A stretch of 45,160 bases of DNA from a virus. Location of the stretch: positions 1 to 45,160 of the IMG/VR virus record IMGVR_UViG_3300036822_000149; one strand, given 5' to 3'. This document shows positions 8,384 to 15,081 of the stretch, one piece after another (within the stretch, counting starts at the first letter, position 1; each line of letters opens with the position of its first letter). The position numbers were made by a program, and so were the translations under genes. Below the pieces are notes generated by a model. It was not told the origin of the DNA and did not search any database. It worked only from the letters and a program-made list of their open reading frames with translations.

Positions 8384-8808
8384 GGCTTACGCCTAGTTTC
8401 CCACCCCTTAAGAGTCCGCTTGGTATGCTGCTCTGAGGTTTGGGCCGCCGCTGCTTTTTTTGACCATTCGCTTCGCTGTTCCGGCGTAAGCGCAGCGTGA
8501 ATCTTGTACATCCTCTCGCTGCGTCGCTCAGCTGGAATGTCGTAAAAATTATCGCGCGCGGTTCCCCAACGTAAGTGTTCCCCATTAACGCATAGAGAAC
8601 CAACGCACCCGTTCGGAGTATTGTGAAGCGCAAAATGATTCAAAGTCGGAGGAGGCCCATTGACCTCCTCACAAACAAGACGAGAAACGATTTCTCCCCT
8701 GCGTCCAACCCTTCCATACCCACCAGAACTCACCCATCCCATCCACAAATAACAACCCGTGTTGGGCTCAGGAATCCAGCGGTCGGAATAATCTTCAAGC
8801 ACACTCAT
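8380..8808 (-). CDS. HNH endonuclease (HNH_3 homing type)
   Basis: This 142-residue protein begins with WIPEPNTGCYLWMGWVSSGGYGR, typical of HNH_3 homing endonucleases. It continues with LNHFALHNTP, CVGSLCVNGEHLRWGTARDN, which supplies the H...N...H core and a Cys pair. A basic tail follows (TKRTLKGWETRRKP). Its DNA is visibly lower in GC than the flanks, which suggests recent acquisition. Yet it joins its neighbours by 4-base ATGA overlaps at both ends. It may be a mobile homing enzyme, or, as in some phages with HNH proteins near terminase, assist packaging; the latter is less likely at this distance from the terminase. Confidence 0.8.
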   Translation of the reverse strand: MSVLEDYSDRWIPEPNTGCYLWMGWVSSGGYGRVGRRGEIVSRLVCEEVNGPPPTLNHFALHNTPNGCVGSLCVNGEHLRWGTARDNFYDIPAERRSERMYKIHAALTPEQRSEWSKKAAAAQTSEQHTKRTLKGWETRRKP

Positions 8809-11615
8809 TTCGGCTTTTGCCTCGGCTTCATTTTGGCGATTTCAGATTGGTTCGCGAGAGTCGCCGCCGTTGTCCGTTCAGAACTATCGCGATCCAATGC
8901 TGACTGATGTAATTCATGCATCCGATCAAGAGAATTTTCGCCGCTTTCATGGTCCTGACCAGCCCCCTGAGAGAGCGCACCCGCAACAATCTTCTCACGA
9001 TTAACCGTATGTCCAGTCATTGTCGCGTGATGCTGCGCAGCCATCTGCGTCATAGCTTGTGCATGTTGCGAAGCAATCTTTGACATTGCTTGCTGATGCT
9101 GGCTGGCGATCTGCGCCGCCTTCAACTGGGCGTCGTTCTCGGCTTGCTGACGTTGCTGGTCGACCTGATCAGAATCGTTCTGCGCCTGCGCCATCTTGAC
9201 TTGTTGATCTTGGTCGGCGGAATCGCGATCCTGCTGATCGGACATCAACTGACTGCCCAACTTGGCGAGCTCGACATGATGATCGAGCCCAGCCTTCTGG
9301 CCGTCGATGTCCAGCTTCTGCAAATCGAGCGCCGTCTTGACGTTCAGTTGATGATGCTTGAACGCATTCTCCTGCTGCATCTTGGTGCGATCGAGATTCT
9401 GCTGACCGACCGCCTTCGAGGTGTCGGAGCGAACTTTCTCGAGCTGCGCCTGGGCGGCGAGCGCCATCGGATCCGGCGCTTTGGGCGCCGACTGCATCGC
9501 TTGCAGCTGCATCGGGTTGGGGGTCTTGAAATATCTCGAGACGTTTTTGATGTTGGCCAGCGCCAGCATGTCAGTCTGAGTGTTGAGCATCTCCATCACG
9601 CCGCAGATCGGGTTGTTGAGCCCCATCTGAGTCACTAGCAACTGCTGGTCCTGCTTGATCTGATTCAAGGCCAGCATCCGGACCATGTCCGAACCCTTGC
9701 CGAGGTTCGGATTGACCTCGACATCGAGCGTCGAATCGAAAGTGCTGGTGTCGTAGGGAACGAACTTGCCGCGGATTTTCAGCGTCCGCTGCTGATTGGG
9801 GTTTTCGCAGATCTCGTTGTAGAGGCCGGAAAAGAGGTCTTTAAAACCCGTCTCGCACAAAACCCGAGCGACGAGCTCGATCCTCTCCTGCGCCCCGTTG
9901 ATGACCGCCTCGACCCCAAGCATCGTGCTGGATTGCAGCGCTTTGGGATCGAGGCCTTTCGCAGCGTCGGAGAGGCCGGTGCGCCGCTGCAACTGATCGT
10001 TGAGCATCTCGACCACCGGCATCGCCTGCTGGCCGAGGAACGGCGTATTGGTGAACATCACCGAGGCGCTCGGATCGCCACGAGTCCGGATCACCGCGCC
10101 CAGATCATCGTTGAGCGCATCGTCGACGGTGACCATCAATTCATTGATGACCGTCTTCGGATTGATGCTCTCGGCGGCGCTGTCGAGGATCGCCCGCATC
10201 ATGTTGGTTTTGATGCGTTGGATATCTTCGGTGTAGTCGGCGAGCGAATCACCGATGATGGTGTGGCTGATCGGATCGCAGCCGAACACCGCGAACTTCA
10301 CCCGATTGGCGTAATCGTCCGAAACAACTTTGTTCTCGTCGCCGAAGGTGCAGATGTAGCGAAGCTCTGGGACGCCGTCGCCGTCCCGGTCGATCTTGAC
10401 ATACCACTCGCCATACTTAACCCCGTCGCCAAGCCGGGTGCCCATGAAGCGGCCCGGGTTGCGCAGCTGCGGCTCGGTGGTGAAAGCGGATTCCGAAGTC
10501 TGGATGTGCTCCATGCACATATCGCGGTCGTAGCCCATGGCGATCAGCTGATCGACCGGGACGATGCGCTGGTGACCGACGATGCGACTATTCTTGAAAT
10601 TCCGCGCATAGCGGTCGAGCCGCATCTCTTCCGGCGGCACGCCCTCGACCTTGATCAGGGGCTTGACCACCTCGAATTCGACCATTGCGTGATCGTAGAC
10701 CGGCGGCGGCGGCTGCAGGATCGACGGCGGCAGAGGCGGCGGCGCGGCGCCCGCCATCGGGCCAGGCGGCGGCCCGCCAGGCGGTGGGCCAGGGGGTTGG
10801 CCTCCGACTGGCGGACCTGGCGGACCCGGCAGTCCGCCTACTGCGAGCGGACCCGGCGGTGGGCCGCCCGAAGGGGCGCCTCCCGGCACGGGAGCGCCGG
10901 GAGGCGGGCCGCTCAGCGCCGAAGGGGAGGAAGGACTGGGCGGCATCGGCGGCTTCGGCTGAGGAACCGGGCTGCCAATCTCGAGAATTTTGGCGGTTGG
11001 ATTTTCGCTGAGCAGCAACTGCAACTGCTCGGCGGTGACGTTGAGGAACTTCTTGCGCTTAATCTCGCGGTAGTCCTCGCTCCACCACTTAACAAATCCG
11101 GCCTTTACAGTGAGCGCGTCCTTGATCGCGCCGTAGAGGATCAAAAAGCCCGAATTATCGTTCCAAAATGTGTAGTTGACATAATCGGTGCCTTGCTCGG
11201 CCATGTCCGATTCGGCTTCGCTCCGCGGCACCAGAAAGATGGGGGATTCGGATGCGCCAAACAGCCGGATGAGCGACGGGAGCATCATCATGATGGCGTC
11301 CCGCACGTCAGTGGAGACGTAGGTCGAGCGGTTCGGTTGGTTGGCGTTGTCTTTGTTGAGGATTTCGCCCAGCGTGGCGTTGGGATCCTCGCCGATGTAC
11401 GGGCTGCCGGGATTATAGGGGCCTATCCACGGCTCATATCCGTAATAGTAAAGCTGGGCCTGATTGCGATCGACTTGGAGGAAGGCGTTTTCGTAATCGA
11501 CCGCATCCCCCATCATCGCGCGGATGTACTGGTCGTAGCTCTCCGGATCACGAGGATCGTAAGCGGCATTCGAAGGCCCGACAGGGTCTTTGAAATGACC
11601 GAATATGCGCTCCAT
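8805..11615 (-). CDS. Portal protein with a collagen-like Pro/Gly insert
   Basis: This 936-residue protein is placed as the portal by size, by position between terminase and scaffold/capsid, and by sequence blocks such as RSTYVSTDVRDAIMMMLPSL, WNDNSGFLILYGAIKDALT and the wing/clip region GDSLADYTEDIQRIKTNMMRAILD, typical of podovirus portals. Residues about 219-307 are a Pro/Gly-rich stretch with repeated PPG-like triplets. The last 200 residues are Gln-rich and coiled (tail barrel). It is longer than the P22 portal (725 residues). It forms the dodecameric DNA channel at one capsid vertex. The ATG lies 5 bases after a strong hairpin and has no clear Shine-Dalgarno. Confidence 0.9.
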   Translation of the reverse strand: MERIFGHFKDPVGPSNAAYDPRDPESYDQYIRAMMGDAVDYENAFLQVDRNQAQLYYYGYEPWIGPYNPGSPYIGEDPNATLGEILNKDNANQPNRSTYVSTDVRDAIMMMLPSLIRLFGASESPIFLVPRSEAESDMAEQGTDYVNYTFWNDNSGFLILYGAIKDALTVKAGFVKWWSEDYREIKRKKFLNVTAEQLQLLLSENPTAKILEIGSPVPQPKPPMPPSPSSPSALSGPPPGAPVPGGAPSGGPPPGPLAVGGLPGPPGPPVGGQPPGPPPGGPPPGPMAGAAPPPLPPSILQPPPPVYDHAMVEFEVVKPLIKVEGVPPEEMRLDRYARNFKNSRIVGHQRIVPVDQLIAMGYDRDMCMEHIQTSESAFTTEPQLRNPGRFMGTRLGDGVKYGEWYVKIDRDGDGVPELRYICTFGDENKVVSDDYANRVKFAVFGCDPISHTIIGDSLADYTEDIQRIKTNMMRAILDSAAESINPKTVINELMVTVDDALNDDLGAVIRTRGDPSASVMFTNTPFLGQQAMPVVEMLNDQLQRRTGLSDAAKGLDPKALQSSTMLGVEAVINGAQERIELVARVLCETGFKDLFSGLYNEICENPNQQRTLKIRGKFVPYDTSTFDSTLDVEVNPNLGKGSDMVRMLALNQIKQDQQLLVTQMGLNNPICGVMEMLNTQTDMLALANIKNVSRYFKTPNPMQLQAMQSAPKAPDPMALAAQAQLEKVRSDTSKAVGQQNLDRTKMQQENAFKHHQLNVKTALDLQKLDIDGQKAGLDHHVELAKLGSQLMSDQQDRDSADQDQQVKMAQAQNDSDQVDQQRQQAENDAQLKAAQIASQHQQAMSKIASQHAQAMTQMAAQHHATMTGHTVNREKIVAGALSQGAGQDHESGENSLDRMHELHQSALDRDSSERTTAATLANQSEIAKMKPRQKPK

Positions 11616-11620
11616 CGCGC

Positions 11621-11645
11621 CCGCCCGGTTGACACACCCGGGCGG
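11621..11645 (-). promoter_or_regulatory. Hairpin just upstream of the portal start codon
   Basis: CCGCCCGG at 11621-11628 pairs perfectly with CCGGGCGG at 11638-11645 (8 GC pairs, 9-base loop). In the minus-strand mRNA the hairpin ends 5 bases before the portal ATG at 11615, where a Shine-Dalgarno would normally be, and no Shine-Dalgarno is seen. It may dampen portal translation or act as an RNA processing site. Confidence 0.5.
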
Positions 11646-11672
11646 ACGTTATCCTAAATCATGCCGTTCGCG

Positions 11673-11888
11673 CTAGGGCTGCGGGCGATTGGCCTGCGGC
11701 TTGTTGATGTGCTCGAAATATTCCTCGGCGCGCTCGCACATGCGCAGGATGCCGAGCCAGCGCTTGTCTTCCTTCGGAAACTGACCGGCGATCTTCTTGA
11801 GCTCGCGAATGAGCGATTCCGGCTCATCGAGCTCGACCAGCAAGTCTAGGCCAGGGGAGGATTCGGACTTAGCTCGAAGTGGCGGCAC
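11673..11888 (-). CDS. Small hypothetical protein upstream of portal
   Basis: The convincing part is the last 55 residues (LIRELKKIAGQFPKEDKRWLGILRMCERAEEYFEHI), which form amphipathic helices. The true start is unclear. A GTG at 11888 gives 71 residues and overlaps the preceding gene by 43 bases; a TTG at 11843 would avoid the overlap. Neither has a good Shine-Dalgarno. There is no known domain. It is probably part of the packaging/portal operon. Confidence 0.45.
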   Translation of the reverse strand: MPPLRAKSESSPGLDLLVELDEPESLIRELKKIAGQFPKEDKRWLGILRMCERAEEYFEHINKPQANRPQP

Positions 11889-12115
11889 GCCCAGGCGTTG
11901 TGCGGGATCGGCGGCGGATCCTTCAAGTGCTGCCGCGCCTTCCGGCAGCGGGCTGGCGTCAGTATCCCCGATCTCGTCCTCTCCCCCCGTTGATTTGCCC
12001 AATATTCGCACTCCCGGCAGGTGTTCGTCGTGTCGACGCGGGCAAAATGCGCCTGCCCCGGCTTGGTCATGATCCAAGAAACGTTCTCTTCGGTCAAATG
12101 TTCGGCGCCGACCAT
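11846..12115 (-). CDS. Small Cys-containing protein, possible metal-binding
   Basis: This 89-residue protein contains TTNTCRECEYW followed by TPARCRKA and WACRHF, a C-x2-C ... C ... C pattern that suggests one zinc or iron site. Similar 'VDTTNTCRECxxW' proteins occur in other phages, without a known role. The ATG at 12115 shares its T with the TAA of the previous gene (TAATG), so translation is probably coupled. Confidence 0.6.
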   Translation of the reverse strand: MVGAEHLTEENVSWIMTKPGQAHFARVDTTNTCRECEYWANQRGERTRSGILTPARCRKARQHLKDPPPIPHNAWACRHFELSPNPPLA

Positions 12116-12252
12116 TAGAACCTCGTTGGCTCGTAATATTTGACCGCGCCGCAGGTATCGCACTGCCAGCCAATCCAAACCACGCCGCCATGCATGCCGC
12201 TGACCACATGGCCACCGCACCAACGCAAACGACATCGAAGCCAACGGATCAT
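12115..12252 (-). CDS. Small zinc-ribbon-like protein
   Basis: This 45-residue protein ends WQCDTCGAVKYYEPTRF. One CxxC knuckle is clear, and a lone Cys with a nearby His occur earlier (LRWCGGHVV). The ATG at 12252 overlaps the TGA of the preceding gene (ATGA), and its own TAA overlaps the next ATG. Its function is unknown. Confidence 0.5.
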   Translation of the reverse strand: MIRWLRCRLRWCGGHVVSGMHGGVVWIGWQCDTCGAVKYYEPTRF

Positions 12253-12449
12253 CGCAACTCGTCGATCGCCGTCATCAGCTCGTCGCCGAGCTCGAGCCAA
12301 GCCGGATCGTTGAACGCATGCACCGCGAACGCCGCCTTGGCGTGGTCGAGATCAGGCGCATGGGCTTTGCACTCCGGCCACAGGATCTCGAGATCGAAGC
12401 GCCGCATGCGCGCCCGCCACCAGCGGAGGATCAGGCCGACTATCGCCAT
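12249..12449 (-). CDS. Small hypothetical protein
   Basis: This 66-residue protein begins MAIVGLILRWWRARMRRFDLEILW and ends LGDELMTAIDELR. The first 20 residues form an amphipathic, arginine-rich helix that might touch membrane or nucleic acid. The start is within the end of the previous gene (10-base overlap) and the stop overlaps the next ATG. No family was recognised. Confidence 0.5.
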   Translation of the reverse strand: MAIVGLILRWWRARMRRFDLEILWPECKAHAPDLDHAKAAFAVHAFNDPAWLELGDELMTAIDELR

Positions 12450-12652
12450 GCGTGACAGCGACCGCAATAGCGCTCGCGGATGTCGTTCGGATTGTAGCTG
12501 ACCGCGCCGCAAGCAGGGCATTCGAAGGAGGTCCGCGGCTCACTTGAACCCCGGCATTCCGGACAGAGATGGAGCAACCGCATCCAGTGAGGACCATCTG
12601 TGATGAGGTGATCGCGGATGAAGCCCTCACCATCGCAAGCTTCGCAGATCAC
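12440..12652 (-). CDS. Zinc-ribbon protein with four CxxC knuckles
   Basis: This 70-residue protein has CEAC, CPEC, CPAC and CGRC arranged as two zinc sites, reminiscent of DnaJ-type Cys-rich zinc fingers or rubredoxin-like ribbons. The GTG at 12652 was chosen because it overlaps the TGA of the preceding gene (GTGA). It may be a nucleic-acid or protein-binding accessory of the packaging operon. The role is inferred only. Confidence 0.6.
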   Translation of the reverse strand: MICEACDGEGFIRDHLITDGPHWMRLLHLCPECRGSSEPRTSFECPACGAVSYNPNDIRERYCGRCHAWR

Positions 12653-12921
12653 GCGGTGAGCCCCTTCACTGCCCACATCACCGCCTCTTCGATCTTGGTC
12701 TTGGCCAACGAGGCTTCGCGGCCCGTGGGCACAGCGCTGTCGATGGTCGAGATAAACCCAAGCCCCAAATCCTTGATGAGAACCATCGTGTCCTTTTCGG
12801 CGTCGCTCAGCACCCGGTACTGATGACGAACAGCATTGTTGACAGTGCGCTCGTCGCTTGTGCTGTCAACGTGGCGTTGGGTGTGAACGAAATCATTTTC
12901 GTCGCGTAGCTGTTCAGGCAT
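12649..12921 (-). CDS. Acb2/Tad1-hairpin-like protein, putative anti-CBASS cyclic-nucleotide sponge
   Basis: This 90-residue protein begins at the ATG (12921) overlapping the terminase TGA. After a polar N-terminus it reads VNNAVRHQYRVLSDAEKDTM (28-46), then a first helix to about 62, a short turn with SAVPTGREASLA, and a second helix KTKIEEAVMWAVKG (74-87). This length, the R-x-L-(S/T)-x-x-E element and the helix-turn-helix hairpin match phage proteins of the Acb2/Tad1-hairpin (DUF7681-like) type. Characterised members form hexamers that sequester cyclic oligonucleotides of CBASS and Thoeris immunity. The family call is from memory of sequence pattern; binding by this protein is inference. 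Confidence 0.7.
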   Translation of the reverse strand: MPEQLRDENDFVHTQRHVDSTSDERTVNNAVRHQYRVLSDAEKDTMVLIKDLGLGFISTIDSAVPTGREASLAKTKIEEAVMWAVKGLTA

Positions 12922-14225
12922 CACACCAATCCTCGCAATCGGCGCCGCAAGCGTCCTTGCGCACCATACTTGCCGAACGAGCCGGAAACCAGCGGAATGC
13001 CGACGCAGCCAGTCCGAAACGCGTCGGCGGCGTCCTCGGCTTCGTCGGGAATGGCGACCCCCGATTTGCCACGCCGGTAGCTTCGCAGGCGCGCCAAGCC
13101 GCGCCGGGTCGCCTCCTCGTCGAACCAACTGACCCCGAGCATGCCGCGGGTGGCGGTGATGCCGTCCTCGGTGTTGTGCGCGGGCACGGTGATGATCGGC
13201 TCGGCCAGCAGGCCGCCAAGCTCATGCCGCCGAGACATACCCGTGCTGAGCTCGCGCACCTCGACGTCATGCGGCAGGAGATGGGCGCGGTAGGAAAAGC
13301 CGCCGGCCTTGGCCTTCAGTAAGAGCAGGTCGGTGTAATAGCTCAGCTTCTTGCCGCGGCCCTCGATGTAATCGATCCAATGCACCTCGCGGCCAGTAAG
13401 CTGGAATAGCCAGACCGCCTGAATGTGGCGGATGCCCAAATCCCAAGACGTGATGACGTCGGTGTTAAGATCGGGGGAAACCCTGGTGACCCGATTGTTG
13501 AGCTGCAGCGCGTTGAGCGCCTCGGTGTAGAACGCGCCCTCAACAGGGGCGTCGAACGAATTAAGCATCTCGCGGGCGAACTCGTCCGGGGACATGTCCT
13601 CGCGCATCGCCTGGATCTCGGCGAGGCTAAGCGCGTCCTCGCCGGTGTCGGTGACTTTGATGTCGAACACGTCCCACAAGGGATCGTCGTCGGCGCGCAG
13701 CTTCAGCTTATGAAAATGGTCGTCGCCGGCCGAAGTGCCTGAAACGATAGCAAAACCTCGATAATCAGCAAGAGCAGGCCGAACAACCGAGGTGAAGGCG
13801 GCAGGATTGAGTAAAGGATACTCATCCAGAACAGCGCCATCAAGATAGATGCCGCGCATGCGCTCGTAAGCAAGGGCCCCTCCATAGAGGCGGATAGTGC
13901 CGCCGCCGGGGAAGACTAAGGTGAGTTCGCCTTCGAGCGCGCGGACCCCGGGGACGTTGGCGGTGTATTGCTTGATGTATTGCCAGCATAAATCCTTCGC
14001 CTGATCGAAGCTGGGGCCGATGTAGGCGTAGCGCGGAGGAGGCTCAGTGCGCGGATTGTTCAGACAGCGGGCGATGAGCTCGTTGACCAGCGCCACCGTC
14101 TTGCCAGCGCGGCGATGACAGACAGCGAATTTCCAGCGCTTTTGAGAGGCATGCAAAGGAGCGAAATGACGGCGCGGCTTGTAGGGGAGGACAACGACGT
14201 CATCCAGTGCCGTCGTCTCGGTCAT
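12921..14225 (-). CDS. Terminase large subunit
   Basis: This 434-residue packaging motor has Walker A CHRRAGKT at 36-43, Walker B AVLDEYP with the Asp-Glu pair at 134-135, and coupling motif VSGTS at 161-165. The C-terminal RNase-H-like nuclease has candidate acids D262 (SWDLG), D320 (LPHDVE) and D401 (AADAFR). It overlaps the small terminase by 26 bases and ends on the next ATG. The enzyme translocates DNA through the portal and cuts it. Circularly permuted ends of the assembly would fit headful packaging. Confidence 0.95.
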   Translation of the reverse strand: MTETTALDDVVVLPYKPRRHFAPLHASQKRWKFAVCHRRAGKTVALVNELIARCLNNPRTEPPPRYAYIGPSFDQAKDLCWQYIKQYTANVPGVRALEGELTLVFPGGGTIRLYGGALAYERMRGIYLDGAVLDEYPLLNPAAFTSVVRPALADYRGFAIVSGTSAGDDHFHKLKLRADDDPLWDVFDIKVTDTGEDALSLAEIQAMREDMSPDEFAREMLNSFDAPVEGAFYTEALNALQLNNRVTRVSPDLNTDVITSWDLGIRHIQAVWLFQLTGREVHWIDYIEGRGKKLSYYTDLLLLKAKAGGFSYRAHLLPHDVEVRELSTGMSRRHELGGLLAEPIITVPAHNTEDGITATRGMLGVSWFDEEATRRGLARLRSYRRGKSGVAIPDEAEDAADAFRTGCVGIPLVSGSFGKYGAQGRLRRRLRGLV

Positions 14226-14712
14226 CAGCGTCCGTCTTCCATCTGAAAGTAATGCTGCGCTGTTGCGGGGAGACGGTCAAGGAGGCGGCGCTTTGCGTGG
14301 TCGCAGGCGGCGCCGGGCTCAGCGGATGACCTTGGGCGAGCCGGGACTGAAGAACTTTGGTGGAAGCCCATTCCTTGGCGCGCTGGTCGGAATTGGGGTC
14401 GAACAGGGTGTCGATCGGCACCGCAACGGCGCGGATCAGGGCGGTCTCGAAAGCCTCTTGATGAATGCGCTGGAGGCGCGGGGAGGCTTTGACGAGGCGC
14501 GTCAGGCGATGCAGAGGGCTTTTGAGCAGGGCCGCGGCTTTCTGCAGTTCACCGTGAGCGAGATGGATTGCGGTTGCCGCTTCGTCGAAGTCGATCGGTA
14601 GGGTTGGAGGCCGCTCATCCCAGGGATAGTACGGGAGGGGTACGAATTCATCGTCGTTGCCTGTAGTATTGCCTGGGTCAACCAAGGTTAAATGTGGATG
14701 GTCGTCTTTCAT
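14200..14712 (-). CDS. Putative terminase small subunit
   Basis: This 170-residue protein sits directly upstream of the large terminase and is read in the same direction. Its middle (about 40-115) is helical (AIHLAHGELQKAAALLKSPLHRLTRLVKASPRLQRIHQEAFE). That segment has a helix-turn-helix-like look (AALLKSPLHRLTRLVKAS), as in small terminases that recognise pac sites. The N-terminus is Asp/Pro-rich. The ATG at 14712 lies only 7 bases after a TATAAT box, so its mRNA may be nearly leaderless. The role is assigned from position and helical pattern. Confidence 0.7.
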   Translation of the reverse strand: MKDDHPHLTLVDPGNTTGNDDEFVPLPYYPWDERPPTLPIDFDEAATAIHLAHGELQKAAALLKSPLHRLTRLVKASPRLQRIHQEAFETALIRAVAVPIDTLFDPNSDQRAKEWASTKVLQSRLAQGHPLSPAPPATTQSAASLTVSPQQRSITFRWKTDADDRDDGTG

Positions 14713-14719
14713 TTGTAGT

Positions 14720-14747
14720 ATTATACAGGTCGTGGATCGATTGGCAA
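14720..14747 (-). promoter_or_regulatory. Late promoter for the packaging/structural operon
   Basis: On the minus strand TTGCCA (14747-14742), a 16-base spacer and TATAAT (14725-14720) form a strong sigma-70-like promoter. Transcription would start within a few bases of the small terminase ATG at 14712, leaving almost no 5' leader. It is the best promoter seen for the minus-strand block. Confidence 0.75.
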
Positions 14748-14813
14748 CCTCCTCGGCCCCGGTTCCGTCATAGGCCGCCCATGGGGGGCTCTCATCCGCT
14801 CGCAATAGGATTA

Positions 14814-14831
14814 CAACCGATCGATCGGTTG
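14814..14831. promoter_or_regulatory. Perfect 18-bp palindrome, candidate operator
   Basis: CAACCGATCGATCGGTTG is its own reverse complement over all 18 bases. It lies about 67 bases upstream of the -35 box of the minus-strand late promoter and well upstream of the early promoter, so a dimeric regulator could bind it. It includes two GATC sites. Confidence 0.55.
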
Positions 14832-14844
14832 CGCACGTTGCGTT

Positions 14845-14867
14845 ATGTCTAGCGCTACGCTGGACAT
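14845..14867. repeat. Inverted repeat, 10-base arms
   Basis: ATGTCTAGCG at 14845-14854 and CGCTGGACAT at 14858-14867 are complementary except for one T-G pair, with a 3-base centre. It may be an operator half-site pair or form an RNA hairpin. Confidence 0.5.
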
Positions 14868-14891
14868 GATGGAACAAATAAGGATTGCGAC

Positions 14892-14916
14892 CATGGCGGA
14901 TATATCATCCGCCATG
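14892..14916. repeat. Perfect inverted repeat, 10-base arms
   Basis: CATGGCGGAT at 14892-14901 and ATCCGCCATG at 14907-14916 match perfectly around a 5-base AT-rich centre. Without a following T-run it is a more likely protein-binding site than a terminator. Confidence 0.6.
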
Positions 14917-14940
14917 ACTTCAAGCAATTCGCAGTGTTGA

Positions 14941-14954
14941 CGAGACAAGTCTCG
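14941..14954. repeat. Short perfect inverted repeat CGAGAC-AA-GTCTCG
   Basis: There are six complementary bases on each side of a 2-base centre. Overlapping it, GACAA...TTGTC forms another short symmetrical pair. It lies about 57 bases upstream of the early promoter -35 box. Confidence 0.4.
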
Positions 14955-15011
14955 TTTGTCCCCTACTTGATCCCCCATCGCGCAGTTTGTGCGCTTTGTT
15001 CATGATCCCTA

Positions 15012-15046
15012 TTGACAGTCCTTGTCGCAGTCCTTATATTCAGTCC
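15012..15046 (+). promoter_or_regulatory. Early promoter P1 of a repeated family
   Basis: TTGACA (15012-15017), a 17-base spacer and TATATT (15035-15040) are followed by CAGTCC (15041-15046). A second CAGTCC lies at 15028-15033, so copies flank the -10 box. The arrangement recurs at 17109 and, in part, at 27449. It drives the gp88-like gene. Confidence 0.85.
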
Positions 15047-15081
15047 TAAGCGCGGTGTGCGCGCTGAGGAGTGAATGCCAA

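Larger units (their letters stand above)
14713..15081. other. Divergent control region between late and early blocks
   Basis: These 369 bases separate the two main divergent transcription units. They contain the minus-strand promoter, the first plus-strand promoter of the repeated family and several palindromes (14814-14831, 14845-14867, 14892-14916, 14941-14954). A possible 31-codon open frame at 14845-14940 (starting ATG TCT AGC, ending CAG TGT TGA) overlaps two of these palindromes. It was not called as a gene. Confidence 0.7.

Noticed and set aside
11629-11634. TTGACA on the plus strand between portal and 11673 gene
   Set aside because: It sits in the loop of the hairpin with no -10 box or plus-strand gene after it.
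9933-11657. 574-codon plus-strand open frame
   Set aside because: It lies opposite the portal gene in GC-rich DNA, gives an Arg/His/Asp-rich sequence without domain pattern, and is a mirror of real coding sequence.
14845-14940. 31-codon open frame in the divergent region
   Set aside because: No ribosome-binding site precedes its first ATG, and it is covered by two inverted repeats that explain the sequence constraint. It was left as a note in the region entry.
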